Source: a virus. Taken from it: DNA of 21,511 nucleotides. How positions within the stretch are numbered: position 1 is the first letter of the stretch; each line of letters begins with the position of its first letter. The notes beneath the pieces were generated by a model that was not told where the DNA came from, ran no database searches, and saw only the letters and a program-made list of their open reading frames with translations. Of the stretch, positions 13,286 through 19,366 are shown piece after piece. The position numbers were made by a program, and so were the translations under genes. Where the stretch lies: positions 1 to 21,511 of the IMG/VR virus record IMGVR_UViG_3300042923_001009; one strand, 5' to 3'.

Positions 13286-14064
13286 CGTCCCCGCCCCTTC
13301 CGCTTCGACGCGGCGCGACGCTCAGCGCGGTTCGCCGGCGGCTGGAAGTCCTGCGGGGCGCGGCCCGGTTTCGCGGGCGCGGCGTCGGTGGGCTCGACGC
13401 TGGGGGTCGCGCGGTGGCTCGCGATCTGGTCGGCGAGCTCTGCGATGCGCTCAGGTGTCGCCGGTCCCTGCACGTCTACGCTCGGGCCGGGCGCGGGCTC
13501 CCACTCGGCTTCGATGAGGTGGTCGCGGCGGATCTTGTACGCCATCTCCATGCCACCCGTGCGTGCACGAGCGGTCTTCGCCGCGGCCCAGAGCGCGTCG
13601 AGCTGCTCGACGGTCTCGGCCGCATCGATCTCGTCGCCCCAGTTTCGGGGTGCGGCATCCGTGCGTGGGGCGCCGATCGTCGGCCCGTCGGTGTCGTTCT
13701 CGTCGGGGCCGCGGAGGTCGCCGACCACATCGCGGAACGCGTGACGGATCGCCGAGCGGAGCGCGAACGAGCCGAACAGCTTCATCGGCTTGCGCTCCCA
13801 CAGCGCCCGCCAGTCGTCGGCGGCCGGCACGGATTCGTCCCAGGCGACGATCATCACCGTGGGTGCGGCGACACCCTTCCGGCGGACGGTGGCGCGCGCG
13901 AACGGCGGGAACTCGTGCTCGTCGGTCTTCACCCAGACGGGCAGCCACGTGATGCCGTCGGCCGAGAACTCGACCGGGTCTGCGCCGTCCCACTCCCCTG
14001 TCTTCTGCGCGAGGGCCTCGAACTCGCCGAGGGTCTTCGCGACCTCGTCGATCGTCGCGGTCAT
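13282..14064 (-). CDS. recT: RecT-like single-strand annealing protein
   Basis: 260 residues. The core (about 30-115) reads FSADGITWLPVWVKTDEHEF, FARATVRRKG, TVMIVAWDESVP, WRALWERKPMKLFGSFALRS and AIRHAFRDVVGD, the RecT pattern of a beta-rich DNA-binding domain ending in a W...KPMK..G..A.R.A.R.AF helix. The C-terminal third is a disordered acidic-to-basic tail ending RRAASKRKGRGR. It anneals complementary single strands after resection by the exonuclease encoded three genes upstream. Start at 14064 overlaps the preceding stop; the frame further upstream is shadow. The RecT assignment relies on pattern and on the paired exonuclease. Confidence 0.78.
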   Translation of the reverse strand: MTATIDEVAKTLGEFEALAQKTGEWDGADPVEFSADGITWLPVWVKTDEHEFPPFARATVRRKGVAAPTVMIVAWDESVPAADDWRALWERKPMKLFGSFALRSAIRHAFRDVVGDLRGPDENDTDGPTIGAPRTDAAPRNWGDEIDAAETVEQLDALWAAAKTARARTGGMEMAYKIRRDHLIEAEWEPAPGPSVDVQGPATPERIAELADQIASHRATPSVEPTDAAPAKPGRAPQDFQPPANRAERRAASKRKGRGR

Positions 14065-14408
14065 GCGATCGCCCCCTTCGGCAGCCAGCCGAGCGCCGAG
14101 ATCACGCGGAGCGTCGACGTCGCGTCCTTGCGGTACGACTCGCGGCCGGCCTCGTCGAGGTCGGGCCACGCGACGGTGCCACTCTCGATGCCGTCACGGG
14201 AGTTCGTGTACATCGCGATCTGCTCGACGATCTGCGGGCATCCGCACTCCTCAGCGACAGGCGGCAGTGGTGCGCCGTCCATCGCGGCCTTGAGCTCCGC
14301 AGCGTTTGCGTCGCCGATCTCGCGGCCGCAGTTCTCGCAGCAGCGGTGCACGTGCAGGATCGTCCGGCCGTCTGCCGTCTTCTCGTGCGGGGTGTACGGG
14401 CGGGTCAT
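14061..14408 (-). CDS. Hypothetical cysteine-containing early protein
   Basis: 115 residues, MTRPYTPHEKTADGRTILHV. HRCCENCGREIG and later EECGCPQIVEQIAMYTNSRD suggest a zinc ribbon with a long insertion. The second half is acidic and helical (WPDLDEAGRESYRKDATSTL). The ATG overlaps the upstream stop. It lies between the exonuclease and RecT-like genes, so a role in recombination is plausible by place only. Confidence 0.65.
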   Translation of the reverse strand: MTRPYTPHEKTADGRTILHVHRCCENCGREIGDANAAELKAAMDGAPLPPVAEECGCPQIVEQIAMYTNSRDGIESGTVAWPDLDEAGRESYRKDATSTLRVISALGWLPKGAIA

Positions 14409-14620
14409 CGGACCTTCTCCGGGAGCTTGTCGAGGGTGGTGCGCCACCAGATGTCGACGTTGACCGTGTTCGCCGACGACAGTTCGACGGCGCCGGTGCG
14501 ACGGTTCAGGGTGCGGATGATCCACCGCTTGTCGTCGACGAGCACGGTGTCGTCGATGCGCCACTGCGGCGCCTTCGACCGTTCGCGGGGCGGGAGCGTG
14601 AGGCTCGGGGTGTCGGTCAC
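14405..14620 (-). CDS. Small beta-rich hypothetical protein
   Basis: 71 residues from a GTG at 14620, [21 protein letters not shown] short beta-type domain (RIDDTVLVDDKRWIIRTLN, AVELSSANTVNVDIWWRTTL) fills most of it, resembling an SH3-like small barrel. GGAGA is six bases before the GTG, and the start overlaps the exonuclease stop. Similar little proteins accompany actinophage exonucleases. Function unknown. Confidence 0.65.
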   Translation of the reverse strand: MTDTPSLTLPPRERSKAPQWRIDDTVLVDDKRWIIRTLNRRTGAVELSSANTVNVDIWWRTTLDKLPEKVR

Positions 14621-15621
14621 TTCGGGTCTCCGTTCGGGTTCACACGGAACACCGGGGCGACCGGCTTCGTGGTGGTGTACAGCTCGGCGGCGAGGCAGCG
14701 CTGCGCTTCGGCGCGGGCGATCGTGCTCACGTACTCCTCGTACGTGGCGGGCTCGGCCTCACGCCATGCGAGCTCGTCGAGCACAGGGGTCGGGGGCTTC
14801 GCCTGCACGAACAGCGACGCGCGGGATCCGGACTTCCGCAGCGGGCCGTCCTCGGGCAGGTTCTCGGCGGCGTACGCGTCGATCACGAGGCGGGCGAGCT
14901 TCTTGCGGGCGTCGGCGTCGGCGGCGTCCGCGAGCGCCCGGGCGTACTCGGCGAGCGCGTCGTCGACCTCGTCGGGCAGGTCGTCGACCTCGGGGGCGCC
15001 GCACTCACGCCACGCGATGAACGCGTCCGCCTCACGGACCAGGGCGGCGATGCGCCGATCGTTGCGGGGCACCCACACATGCCGGATGCCGTCGATGCCC
15101 TCCACGGTGACGACGTACAGCCACCACTCGAGGCCGGTGACGTGCATGCCCCACTGCATCTGATCGAAGTGCTCGGCCGGGATCACGGACTGGTCCCAGT
15201 CCCCCGCCCACACCGCACCCGCCCAGCCGGCGGCGTGCCACTTCGCCTCGATACCGAACGGCTGGCCGAGCTGCGCGCTCATCCCGAACCCGTCCGGGGT
15301 GGCGCGGTGCAGCGGGTTGTCCCAGTTGCCGAACAGGGCGTGCGACTCGTGCGCCGACACGACGCCGGGCAACTCGCGGACGGCGGCGATCATGCCCGCC
15401 TCGGCGTCATGGCCCGCTCGGGTGTGCGCGTTGCCCTTGAACGTCGAACCGTTCAGCTTCCCGTCGAGGATCGTGCGCTGCGCCTTCCGGGATCCGACGG
15501 CGATGTCGTGGATCTCCGACGCCGTCACACCCTCGTCGCGGCCGTCGTGCCACTCATCCTCGGGTGCGTCCTCGGCGACGATGACGAGCAGGCCCCGTTC
15601 CTCCTCCTCCACGGTGCTCAC
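14617..15621 (-). CDS. YqaJ-type phage recombination exonuclease
   Basis: 334 residues of the PD-(D/E)xK lambda-exonuclease/YqaJ group. Key elements are [16 protein letters not shown] (33-48), [18 protein letters not shown] (63-80) with E74, [10 protein letters not shown] (105-114) with D110, [10 protein letters not shown] (122-131) with the ExK pair E125/K127, and [14 protein letters not shown] (150-163) with the helix glutamines. The enzyme resects 5' ends of double-stranded DNA to make 3' tails for the RecT-like partner. GTG start overlaps the previous stop. The tail after residue 190 is helical and Asp/Arg-rich and may contact the partner. Confidence 0.9.
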   Translation of the reverse strand: MSTVEEEERGLLVIVAEDAPEDEWHDGRDEGVTASEIHDIAVGSRKAQRTILDGKLNGSTFKGNAHTRAGHDAEAGMIAAVRELPGVVSAHESHALFGNWDNPLHRATPDGFGMSAQLGQPFGIEAKWHAAGWAGAVWAGDWDQSVIPAEHFDQMQWGMHVTGLEWWLYVVTVEGIDGIRHVWVPRNDRRIAALVREADAFIAWRECGAPEVDDLPDEVDDALAEYARALADAADADARKKLARLVIDAYAAENLPEDGPLRKSGSRASLFVQAKPPTPVLDELAWREAEPATYEEYVSTIARAEAQRCLAAELYTTTKPVAPVFRVNPNGDPK

Positions 15622-16268
15622 GACTCGGCCCCGACAGTGCGCAGGCGGGCGAGGAGGTCGGCGAGTCCCTCGGGAGCGACGAGCACGTCTCGCGCTTTCG
15701 CACCCTCGGCCGGCCCGACCACGCCGTGCGCCTCGAGGAGATCCATGAGGCGCCCGGCCTTCGCGTAACCGACGCGCAGCTTCCGCTGGATCATCGACGT
15801 GGATGCGAACTGTGATGCGACGACGAGCTCGGCCGCGGCCACGAGCAACTCGGTGTCGCCGTCAGCGGCCGCCGGTGTCTCTGTCGGAGCTTCCGTCGGC
15901 GCTCCCGAGCTGAAGGTGACCGTGACGCCCTCATCGCGCATGCTGCGGATGGTCTCGGCGAGCGGATCCTCGACACCGAAGTTGAAGTCGAGCGTCGCGT
16001 CGCCGGTGCGCTCGGCCCGCTGCCGTGCCATCGCCTCGAGGACGTTCTCGCGGTCGTCGCGGTCCGTGATCGGTTCGATGAACAGGACGCCCGCGGTCGG
16101 GGTGTACCGCTCCTCGCCGTCGTGGTCGATCGTGGTGCGCAGGCAGTCCACCACCATCACGACGACGTGGCGGCGTTCCGGGTTGCCGACGAGCTGCGAG
16201 TGCAGCTTGTCCATCCCGTTCCGGTCGTACTCCTTCGGCAGTGCGCCGGCGAGCTTCACTCCGCTCAT
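15618..16268 (-). CDS. Phage protein with C-terminal FtsK-gamma-like winged helix, no motor
   Basis: 216 residues. The N-terminal ~90 residues ([57 protein letters not shown]) form a domain I know only as an actinophage hypothetical. Residues 139-198 read [59 protein letters not shown], a close match to the FtsK gamma domain that reads KOPS sequences and touches XerD. No Walker motifs are present. It could bind host KOPS-like sites, engage host Xer machinery or serve as a phage DNA-binding module. It overlaps the exonuclease start by four bases. Confidence 0.82.
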   Translation of the reverse strand: MSGVKLAGALPKEYDRNGMDKLHSQLVGNPERRHVVVMVVDCLRTTIDHDGEERYTPTAGVLFIEPITDRDDRENVLEAMARQRAERTGDATLDFNFGVEDPLAETIRSMRDEGVTVTFSSGAPTEAPTETPAAADGDTELLVAAAELVVASQFASTSMIQRKLRVGYAKAGRLMDLLEAHGVVGPAEGAKARDVLVAPEGLADLLARLRTVGAES

Positions 16269-16271
16269 GAG

Positions 16272-16379
16272 TCAGGCTCCTCTCCGCCGCGGTGGGCGGC
16301 TGTTGCGCAGCTGCAGAGCCGCGATGGTGATGGTGATGGCCGCGATCGCCGAGGCGAGCGCGAGGATCAGGGTGAACAT
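16272..16379 (-). CDS. Small single-helix membrane protein
   Basis: 35 residues, MFTLILALASAIAAITITIA, ending RNSRPPRRRGA. One hydrophobic N-terminal helix is followed by a very basic tail, giving an inside-facing C-terminus by the positive-inside rule. The ATG overlaps the preceding TGA by one base (TGATG). The longer open frame above it is shadow. Function unknown. Confidence 0.55.
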   Translation of the reverse strand: MFTLILALASAIAAITITIAALQLRNSRPPRRRGA

Positions 16380-16816
16380 CAGATGCGGCCGACCGCTCGG
16401 CCGCCGGTGAGGGCGACCTCGACGACCGAAGGGAACCGCTGCCCGGTCGGGTAGGAGAGGATGAGCAGATCGTCGGCGGGCATCCAGCGGAGGCCGGACC
16501 CGTCGGGGAACCGCTGCCACGTCTCCGCGTCGGCGTCGAAGGTCTCGGCGGCGAGGTCGACCGCGATCTGCTCCGGCAGGAACCGGGCGACACGGAGGAA
16601 CACTGCGACGACATCGCGCTGCGGGATGGGCTGGTCGAAGTCGATGAACTCGCGCCAGGCGCCGAACGCGAGGTCGTGCAGTTCGTTGGCGGTCAGCGCG
16701 TGGCGGTGCTCCTCGAGCGCGTCGCACACGGTGGCCGCGTGAGCGGCGCGTGCGGCGATGCTGAGGGTGGTGACGTGGTCGAGCGCGATGTCGTGCTCGA
16801 TGTGCAGGTGATCCAT
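16379..16816 (-). CDS. Hypothetical early protein
   Basis: 145 residues, MDHLHIEHDIALDHVTTLSI. His-rich at the N-terminus, then helical (ARAAHAATVCDALEEHRHAL, NELHDLAFGAWREFIDFD) and a beta-rich end (GLRWMPADDLLILSYPTGQR, VVEVALTGGRAVGRI). GAAGGGC precedes the ATG. A 59-base gap with no gene separates it from the membrane protein upstream. I recognise no family. Confidence 0.65.
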   Translation of the reverse strand: MDHLHIEHDIALDHVTTLSIAARAAHAATVCDALEEHRHALTANELHDLAFGAWREFIDFDQPIPQRDVVAVFLRVARFLPEQIAVDLAAETFDADAETWQRFPDGSGLRWMPADDLLILSYPTGQRFPSVVEVALTGGRAVGRI

Positions 16817-16875
16817 TCGAGTGCCCTTCGTTCGGATCGGTGGTCGAGTGTTCAGATGTGGGGAACCGCCGGGGG

Positions 16876-17085
16876 CTACGCGTCTGGGAGTCGCGCACCT
16901 GGGGAGGGTGGTGTGCCCCCGGCGGTGGTCTCGTACGCGGACAGTGCCGCGAGCAGGAGGATCGCCAGGCCGAGGCCGGCGAGCAGGAGGAAGAGGCCGT
17001 CGATGGTCCAGTCGCGGGCGACCGCCTGACCGATGCCGGCGAAGATCAGCGCGAGGCCGATCAGGATGCCGAGCCCGCGGATCAC
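16876..17085 (-). CDS. Small two-helix membrane protein
   Basis: 69 residues from a GTG at 17085, MIRGLGILIGLALIFAGIGQ. Two hydrophobic segments (about 3-22 and 30-49) are separated by a short charged loop (ARDWTIDG), with a soluble Gly/Pro tail. The strong ribosome site GGAGGTGG is six bases upstream, and the start overlaps the antirepressor stop (GTGA). Function unknown; early placement argues against a late holin role, but that cannot be ruled out. Confidence 0.6.
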   Translation of the reverse strand: MIRGLGILIGLALIFAGIGQAVARDWTIDGLFLLLAGLGLAILLLAALSAYETTAGGTPPSPGARLPDA

Positions 17086-17930
17086 GACGCCACCTCCGTG
17101 ATGACGCCGAGGCGGACGCGGAGACGCTCGAGGCCGCGCGCGGTCACCCGGACCTGCGGCGCCGTCGGCACGAGGTCGCCGTCGCTGTTCAGGCGGGGCG
17201 GCATCGCACGCTCGGTGAGGTACCCGGCGTCCAAGGCGGACGCGTACGGCCGCCACCGCTTGCCTTCACCGCGGTACGTCCACCGGATCTCGCCGAGCGT
17301 CTCGAAGAGACGCTGCGGACCGGTGTCCACGCCGGCACGCTTCAGGATCGACGCGGCATCCGCGACGGCATAGTCACCGGCGGCGTCAGCGAGCTCATCC
17401 CACGCCTCAGCGCGGGGCGTCAGCTCGGCGATCTGCACATCGCGCCGCGCGATGATGCCCTGCGCCGCGGTCAGCGCGCGCGCCACCAGCTGCTCGGGGG
17501 TCTCCGGCGCGGTGTACGAGCCGGTGCGGCGGATGCTCGGCAGCACCTCGTGCGTCACCCACCTCTTGAACTCGCGGGCGCCGTCGACACGGGCCCGCAT
17601 GATCGCCGAGTACAGGCCGGGCTCGCTCAGCACGACGACCTCCTGCGGGCCGCCAAGGGTGTGCAGAACTCGCACCCCCTTCTCGTCATCGTCGAGGCTC
17701 CGCGTCATCGCGGACGTCGCGGAGTAACCGAGTACCGCGGCGACGTCGACAGCGACGAACCACGCCTCTCCGTCGACCAGCCCGGCGCGGACTCCGTGGC
17801 CCGCGAACTCGAACCGCTCGGCGTCCGTGACGACCTCGTCGCGTCCGAGACCGAACGACTCGGCGACACGGTCGTACGCGTGGTGCTGCGTCGCGGGGAT
17901 GCCGACCTCGAACGGGGCCCGGGCGTTCAC
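17082..17930 (-). CDS. Phage antirepressor (BRO-N plus KilAC-type C-terminus)
   Basis: 282 residues. BRO-N domain at about 38-135: FEFAGHGVRAGLVDGEAWFV, AVDVAAVLGYSATSAMTRSL, VLHTLGGPQEVVVLSEPGLY, REFKRWVTHEVLPSIRRTGS. A helical linker (QLVARALTAAQGIIARRDVQ) leads to a KilAC-like DNA-binding region (about 165-275) with AVADAASILKRAGVDTGPQR, LFETLGEIRWTYRGEGKRWR and VRVTARGLERLRV. Such proteins counter phage repressors and favour lytic growth. GTG start at 17930 with GGGAGC six bases upstream overlaps the HTH gene stop. It is the third gene from the leftward promoter, so it should be expressed once repression lifts. Confidence 0.9.
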   Translation of the reverse strand: MNARAPFEVGIPATQHHAYDRVAESFGLGRDEVVTDAERFEFAGHGVRAGLVDGEAWFVAVDVAAVLGYSATSAMTRSLDDDEKGVRVLHTLGGPQEVVVLSEPGLYSAIMRARVDGAREFKRWVTHEVLPSIRRTGSYTAPETPEQLVARALTAAQGIIARRDVQIAELTPRAEAWDELADAAGDYAVADAASILKRAGVDTGPQRLFETLGEIRWTYRGEGKRWRPYASALDAGYLTERAMPPRLNSDGDLVPTAPQVRVTARGLERLRVRLGVITEVAS

Positions 17931-18154
17931 GACTGCTCCCGCGTGCCGACGCGGCTCGCCGCGACCCATGCATCGATGTCGTCGGCGCGGTAGATCACCG
18001 TGCGCGCGGTCGGCTTCTGGTACGCGGGGCCGACGCCGCGGTCGCGGAGATCCGCGAGCCGCACCTTCGTCATGCCCGGCACGCGCTCGCACACCTGCTC
18101 GGGCGACAGCCAGACCGGCGCCTCTGTTCGCGGGCGCAGCGCGGTGACGGCCAT
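17927..18154 (-). CDS. xis: Excisionase-like helix-turn-helix protein
   Basis: 75 residues. WLSPEQVCERVPGMTKVRLA (15-34), then LRDRGVGPAYQKPTARTVIY and RADDIDAWVAASRVGTR, is the winged helix of the excisionase/AlpA/MerR-like family (LT..EVAE.L.....TL..LR..G.GP.Y.K....V.Y...D...W). It may direct integrase to excision or act as a small regulator. It overlaps its neighbours by 1 and 4 bases. An excisionase role is inferred from fold and place, since small HTH proteins of this type also work as plain transcription factors. Confidence 0.75.
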   Translation of the reverse strand: MAVTALRPRTEAPVWLSPEQVCERVPGMTKVRLADLRDRGVGPAYQKPTARTVIYRADDIDAWVAASRVGTREQS

Positions 18155-18387
18155 CAGCGGACCCGCCCGGTCTCGCGCGGCAGCAGGTCACGCACTCGAC
18201 GCTTCGTCACACCCGCGAGGAGACGCAGCTCGCGGGTCGTGAAGGACGTGATGCCCTTCAGCTTGCGGTCGAGCGACGCGTACGGGATCCCGGATGCCTT
18301 CGCCCCACCCTGCACCGATCCGAAGGCCTCGATGATCGCCGCCTTGGCGATCTGACCAGTCGCCCGGTCGTACTCTGCGTGATCCAT
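18154..18387 (-). CDS. Cro-like HTH protein, first gene of the leftward early operon
   Basis: 77 residues, MDHAEYDRATGQIAKAAIIE. The helix-turn-helix lies in FGSVQGGAKASGIPYASLDR and KLKGITSFTTRELRLLAGVT, similar to small XRE-type regulators with G.....A...GI....L.R.L.G....T..EL. It is divergent from the repressor gene, the standard place for a Cro-like lytic regulator. I chose the ATG at 18387 over the GTG at 18396 because a promoter -10 ends seven bases before it and no ribosome site exists, pointing to a leaderless message. An operator-like palindrome covers this start. Confidence 0.75.
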   Translation of the reverse strand: MDHAEYDRATGQIAKAAIIEAFGSVQGGAKASGIPYASLDRKLKGITSFTTRELRLLAGVTKRRVRDLLPRETGRVR

Positions 18388-18396
18388 ACGGAGCAC
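18379..18396. promoter_or_regulatory. Operator-like palindrome O1
   Basis: GTGATCCATACGGAGCAC is a near-perfect 18-bp palindrome (mismatches at the fourth and eighth pairs). It covers the start codon of the leftward HTH gene. It shares the GTGATCC...GGA pattern with the sites at 18404 and 18517, and starts exactly 25 bases from the former. Confidence 0.65.
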
Positions 18397-18423
18397 GCTA
18401 GCCGTGATCCGAACGGATTACAA
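18387..18423 (-). promoter_or_regulatory. Leftward early promoter (leaderless)
   Basis: On the minus strand TTGTAA (18423-18418), a 17-base spacer and TAGCGT (18400-18395) form a plausible sigma-70-type promoter. Seven bases separate the -10 from the ATG at 18387, so transcription should begin at or next to the start codon. O2 lies in its spacer and O1 over its start. Confidence 0.6.
18404..18421. promoter_or_regulatory. Operator-like palindrome O2
   Basis: GTGATCCGAACGGATTAC, 18 bp, is symmetric except for one pair and the central AA. It fills the spacer and part of the -35 of the leftward promoter, so a bound repressor would block RNA polymerase there. Confidence 0.7.
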
Positions 18424-18512
18424 GCGTGAAGTATCAGAAACTTGAAACGCCCCTCTTCGGCGCACCGAAAACGGGTTGTATCAGAATCCGCGGGCAATGC
18501 TCTTCCAGCGAG

Positions 18513-18526
18513 TACAGTGATCCGAA
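18513..18526 (+). promoter_or_regulatory. Repressor promoter -10 (leaderless)
   Basis: TACAGT (18513-18518) is seven bases before the ATG at 18526; no ribosome site precedes that ATG, so the message is probably leaderless. No good -35 is visible at 16-18 bases, so the promoter may be weak or activated. Confidence 0.5.
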
Positions 18527-18534
18527 TGGAGCAG
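18517..18534. promoter_or_regulatory. Operator-like site O3
   Basis: GTGATCCGAATGGAGCAG shares the left half-site and spacing of O1 and O2 with a weaker right half. It overlaps the end of the repressor -10 box and the repressor start codon, which fits autoregulation. Confidence 0.6.
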
Positions 18535-18765
18535 GGAATGGACGACTACACCCTCGCCGTAGCCGCAATCCTCAAAAAGGCACAGCAGCAGGACGGTCAG
18601 CCGAGCTACACCCAGATCGCGGAGCGAACATCGCTGTCGCGCCCGACGGTCGAACGAATGCTGAACGGCCGGCGCGACATCAACCTCCGCTACCTCAGAG
18701 AGCTGTGCGAGGTACTCGGGCTCGATATCGCCGAGGTCGTCGACGAGGCCGAAGAGAATATCTGA
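18526..18765 (+). CDS. Small HTH immunity repressor (CI-like)
   Basis: 79 residues, MEQGMDDYTLAVAAILKKAQ. The XRE-type helix-turn-helix covers about 22-72: PSYTQIAERTSLSRPTVERM, then LNGRRDINLRYLRELCEVLG and LDIAEVVDEAEENI. The ORF is a bare HTH domain without the usual oligomerisation or peptidase part, so it is short for a CI repressor. It diverges from the Cro-like gene and is flanked by operator-like sites, the position expected of the maintenance repressor. An ATG at 18538 with GGAG six bases before it could give a 75-residue form from a longer message. Confidence 0.8.
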   Translation: MEQGMDDYTLAVAAILKKAQQQDGQPSYTQIAERTSLSRPTVERMLNGRRDINLRYLRELCEVLGLDIAEVVDEAEENI

Positions 18766-18914
18766 CGGAGGATCGCTCCGAGCGTCGTGCCCTGCTCAAT
18801 CGCGATCGCTCGCGCTTCGGAAACGCTCGGACAGTTGAATGCCCGGCGGAGGAACGGGCAATCGCGTTCGCAGTTGGCACCGGTGCCGCACAGCGGCTGG
18901 ACGTCGTCGGTCAT
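18690..18914 (-). CDS. Possible small cysteine-rich protein, antisense to the repressor 3' end
   Basis: 74 residues, MTDDVQPLCGTGANCERDCP, then FLRRAFNCPSVSEARAIAIE and a Ser/Thr-rich tail. The first ~50 residues have four well-spaced cysteines and plausible composition; the last ~25 are antisense to the repressor and look like shadow sequence. No clear ribosome site. It may be a short gene with a run-on end or simply chance. Confidence 0.3.
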   Translation of the reverse strand: MTDDVQPLCGTGANCERDCPFLRRAFNCPSVSEARAIAIEQGTTLGAILRQIFSSASSTTSAISSPSTSHSSLR

Positions 18915-19136
18915 TTTAGGTTTTGGCTCTCTCAGGCGGGGTGGCGGTTGGGGGCTGCCTGTACCGTCTTCCCCTCCCCCGATGGAGGCGCCGACGATGA
19001 GAGGACTCTAACCCGGCACGGCGACACTGGGGAGGTGTATTGCTGCGGCTTCCTCAGCAACGGATCACGATTCGGTAAACGCTCGCCAAAGTGTCCCCCT
19101 TAAGGGGGACAAGAGTTCGGAAGTCGTGTAACTAGG
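18766..19136. other. 371-base region with no secure gene
   Basis: Between the repressor and the leftward ribbon-helix-helix gene. It holds the uncertain cysteine-rich frame (to 18914), an operator-type half-site GTGATCC on the minus strand at 19068-19062, and a 20-bp perfect palindrome at 19092-19111. AT content is locally higher than in the coding blocks (for example TCATTTTAGGTTTTGG near 18911). Nothing else was recognised. Confidence 0.5.
19092..19111. repeat. Perfect 20-bp palindrome
   Basis: TGTCCCCCTTAAGGGGGACA reads the same on both strands, with no central loop. A long uninterrupted palindrome points to a dimer binding site rather than a terminator; there is no T-run after it. It lies 26 bases beyond the stop of the leftward ribbon-helix-helix gene. 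Confidence 0.7.
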
Positions 19137-19307
19137 CTAGCGATCAGGTGGTGGCATCGACCCGCCACGGCCGCGAGACCGTTGGCCCTCGACGTACTCG
19201 CGCAGCATGCGTTCGATCACATCTTCGAGACGCTCACCATTCGCCGCGGCCTTCGCCTCGCCAAGTCTCGCGAGCTCGCTGTCCACTCTGACCTCGGGAT
19301 CGGTCAT
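19137..19307 (-). CDS. Ribbon-helix-helix DNA-binding protein
   Basis: 56 residues, MTDPEVRVDSELARLGEAKA, then ANGERLEDVIERMLREYVEG and a basic/proline tail. A beta strand (VRVD) and two helices split by NGE match the Arc/MetJ fold of small repressors and antitoxins. A TACCAT -10-like box ends seven bases before the ATG at 19307 and no ribosome site is seen, again suggesting a leaderless message. It diverges from another ribbon-helix-helix gene 59 bases away; no toxin-like partner is seen downstream. Confidence 0.6.
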   Translation of the reverse strand: MTDPEVRVDSELARLGEAKAAANGERLEDVIERMLREYVEGQRSRGRGGSMPPPDR

Positions 19308-19366
19308 GGGCGGGATGGTACCAGCAGAGCAATACACCCCACCAGAGCAGGTGTCAGCATTGGCTC

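Noticed and set aside
13414-14463. Plus-strand frame of 349 codons over the RecT-like gene
   Set aside because: Shadow of high-GC coding sequence; the opposite strand holds the RecT-like protein with couplings.
16272-16898. Long minus frame of 208 codons
   Set aside because: Only its last 35 codons are plausible (small membrane protein); the rest is Arg-rich shadow of the 145-residue gene.
18426-19103. Plus-strand frame of 225 codons across repressor and spacer
   Set aside because: Out of frame with the repressor, basic low-complexity product, crosses the promoter and operator.
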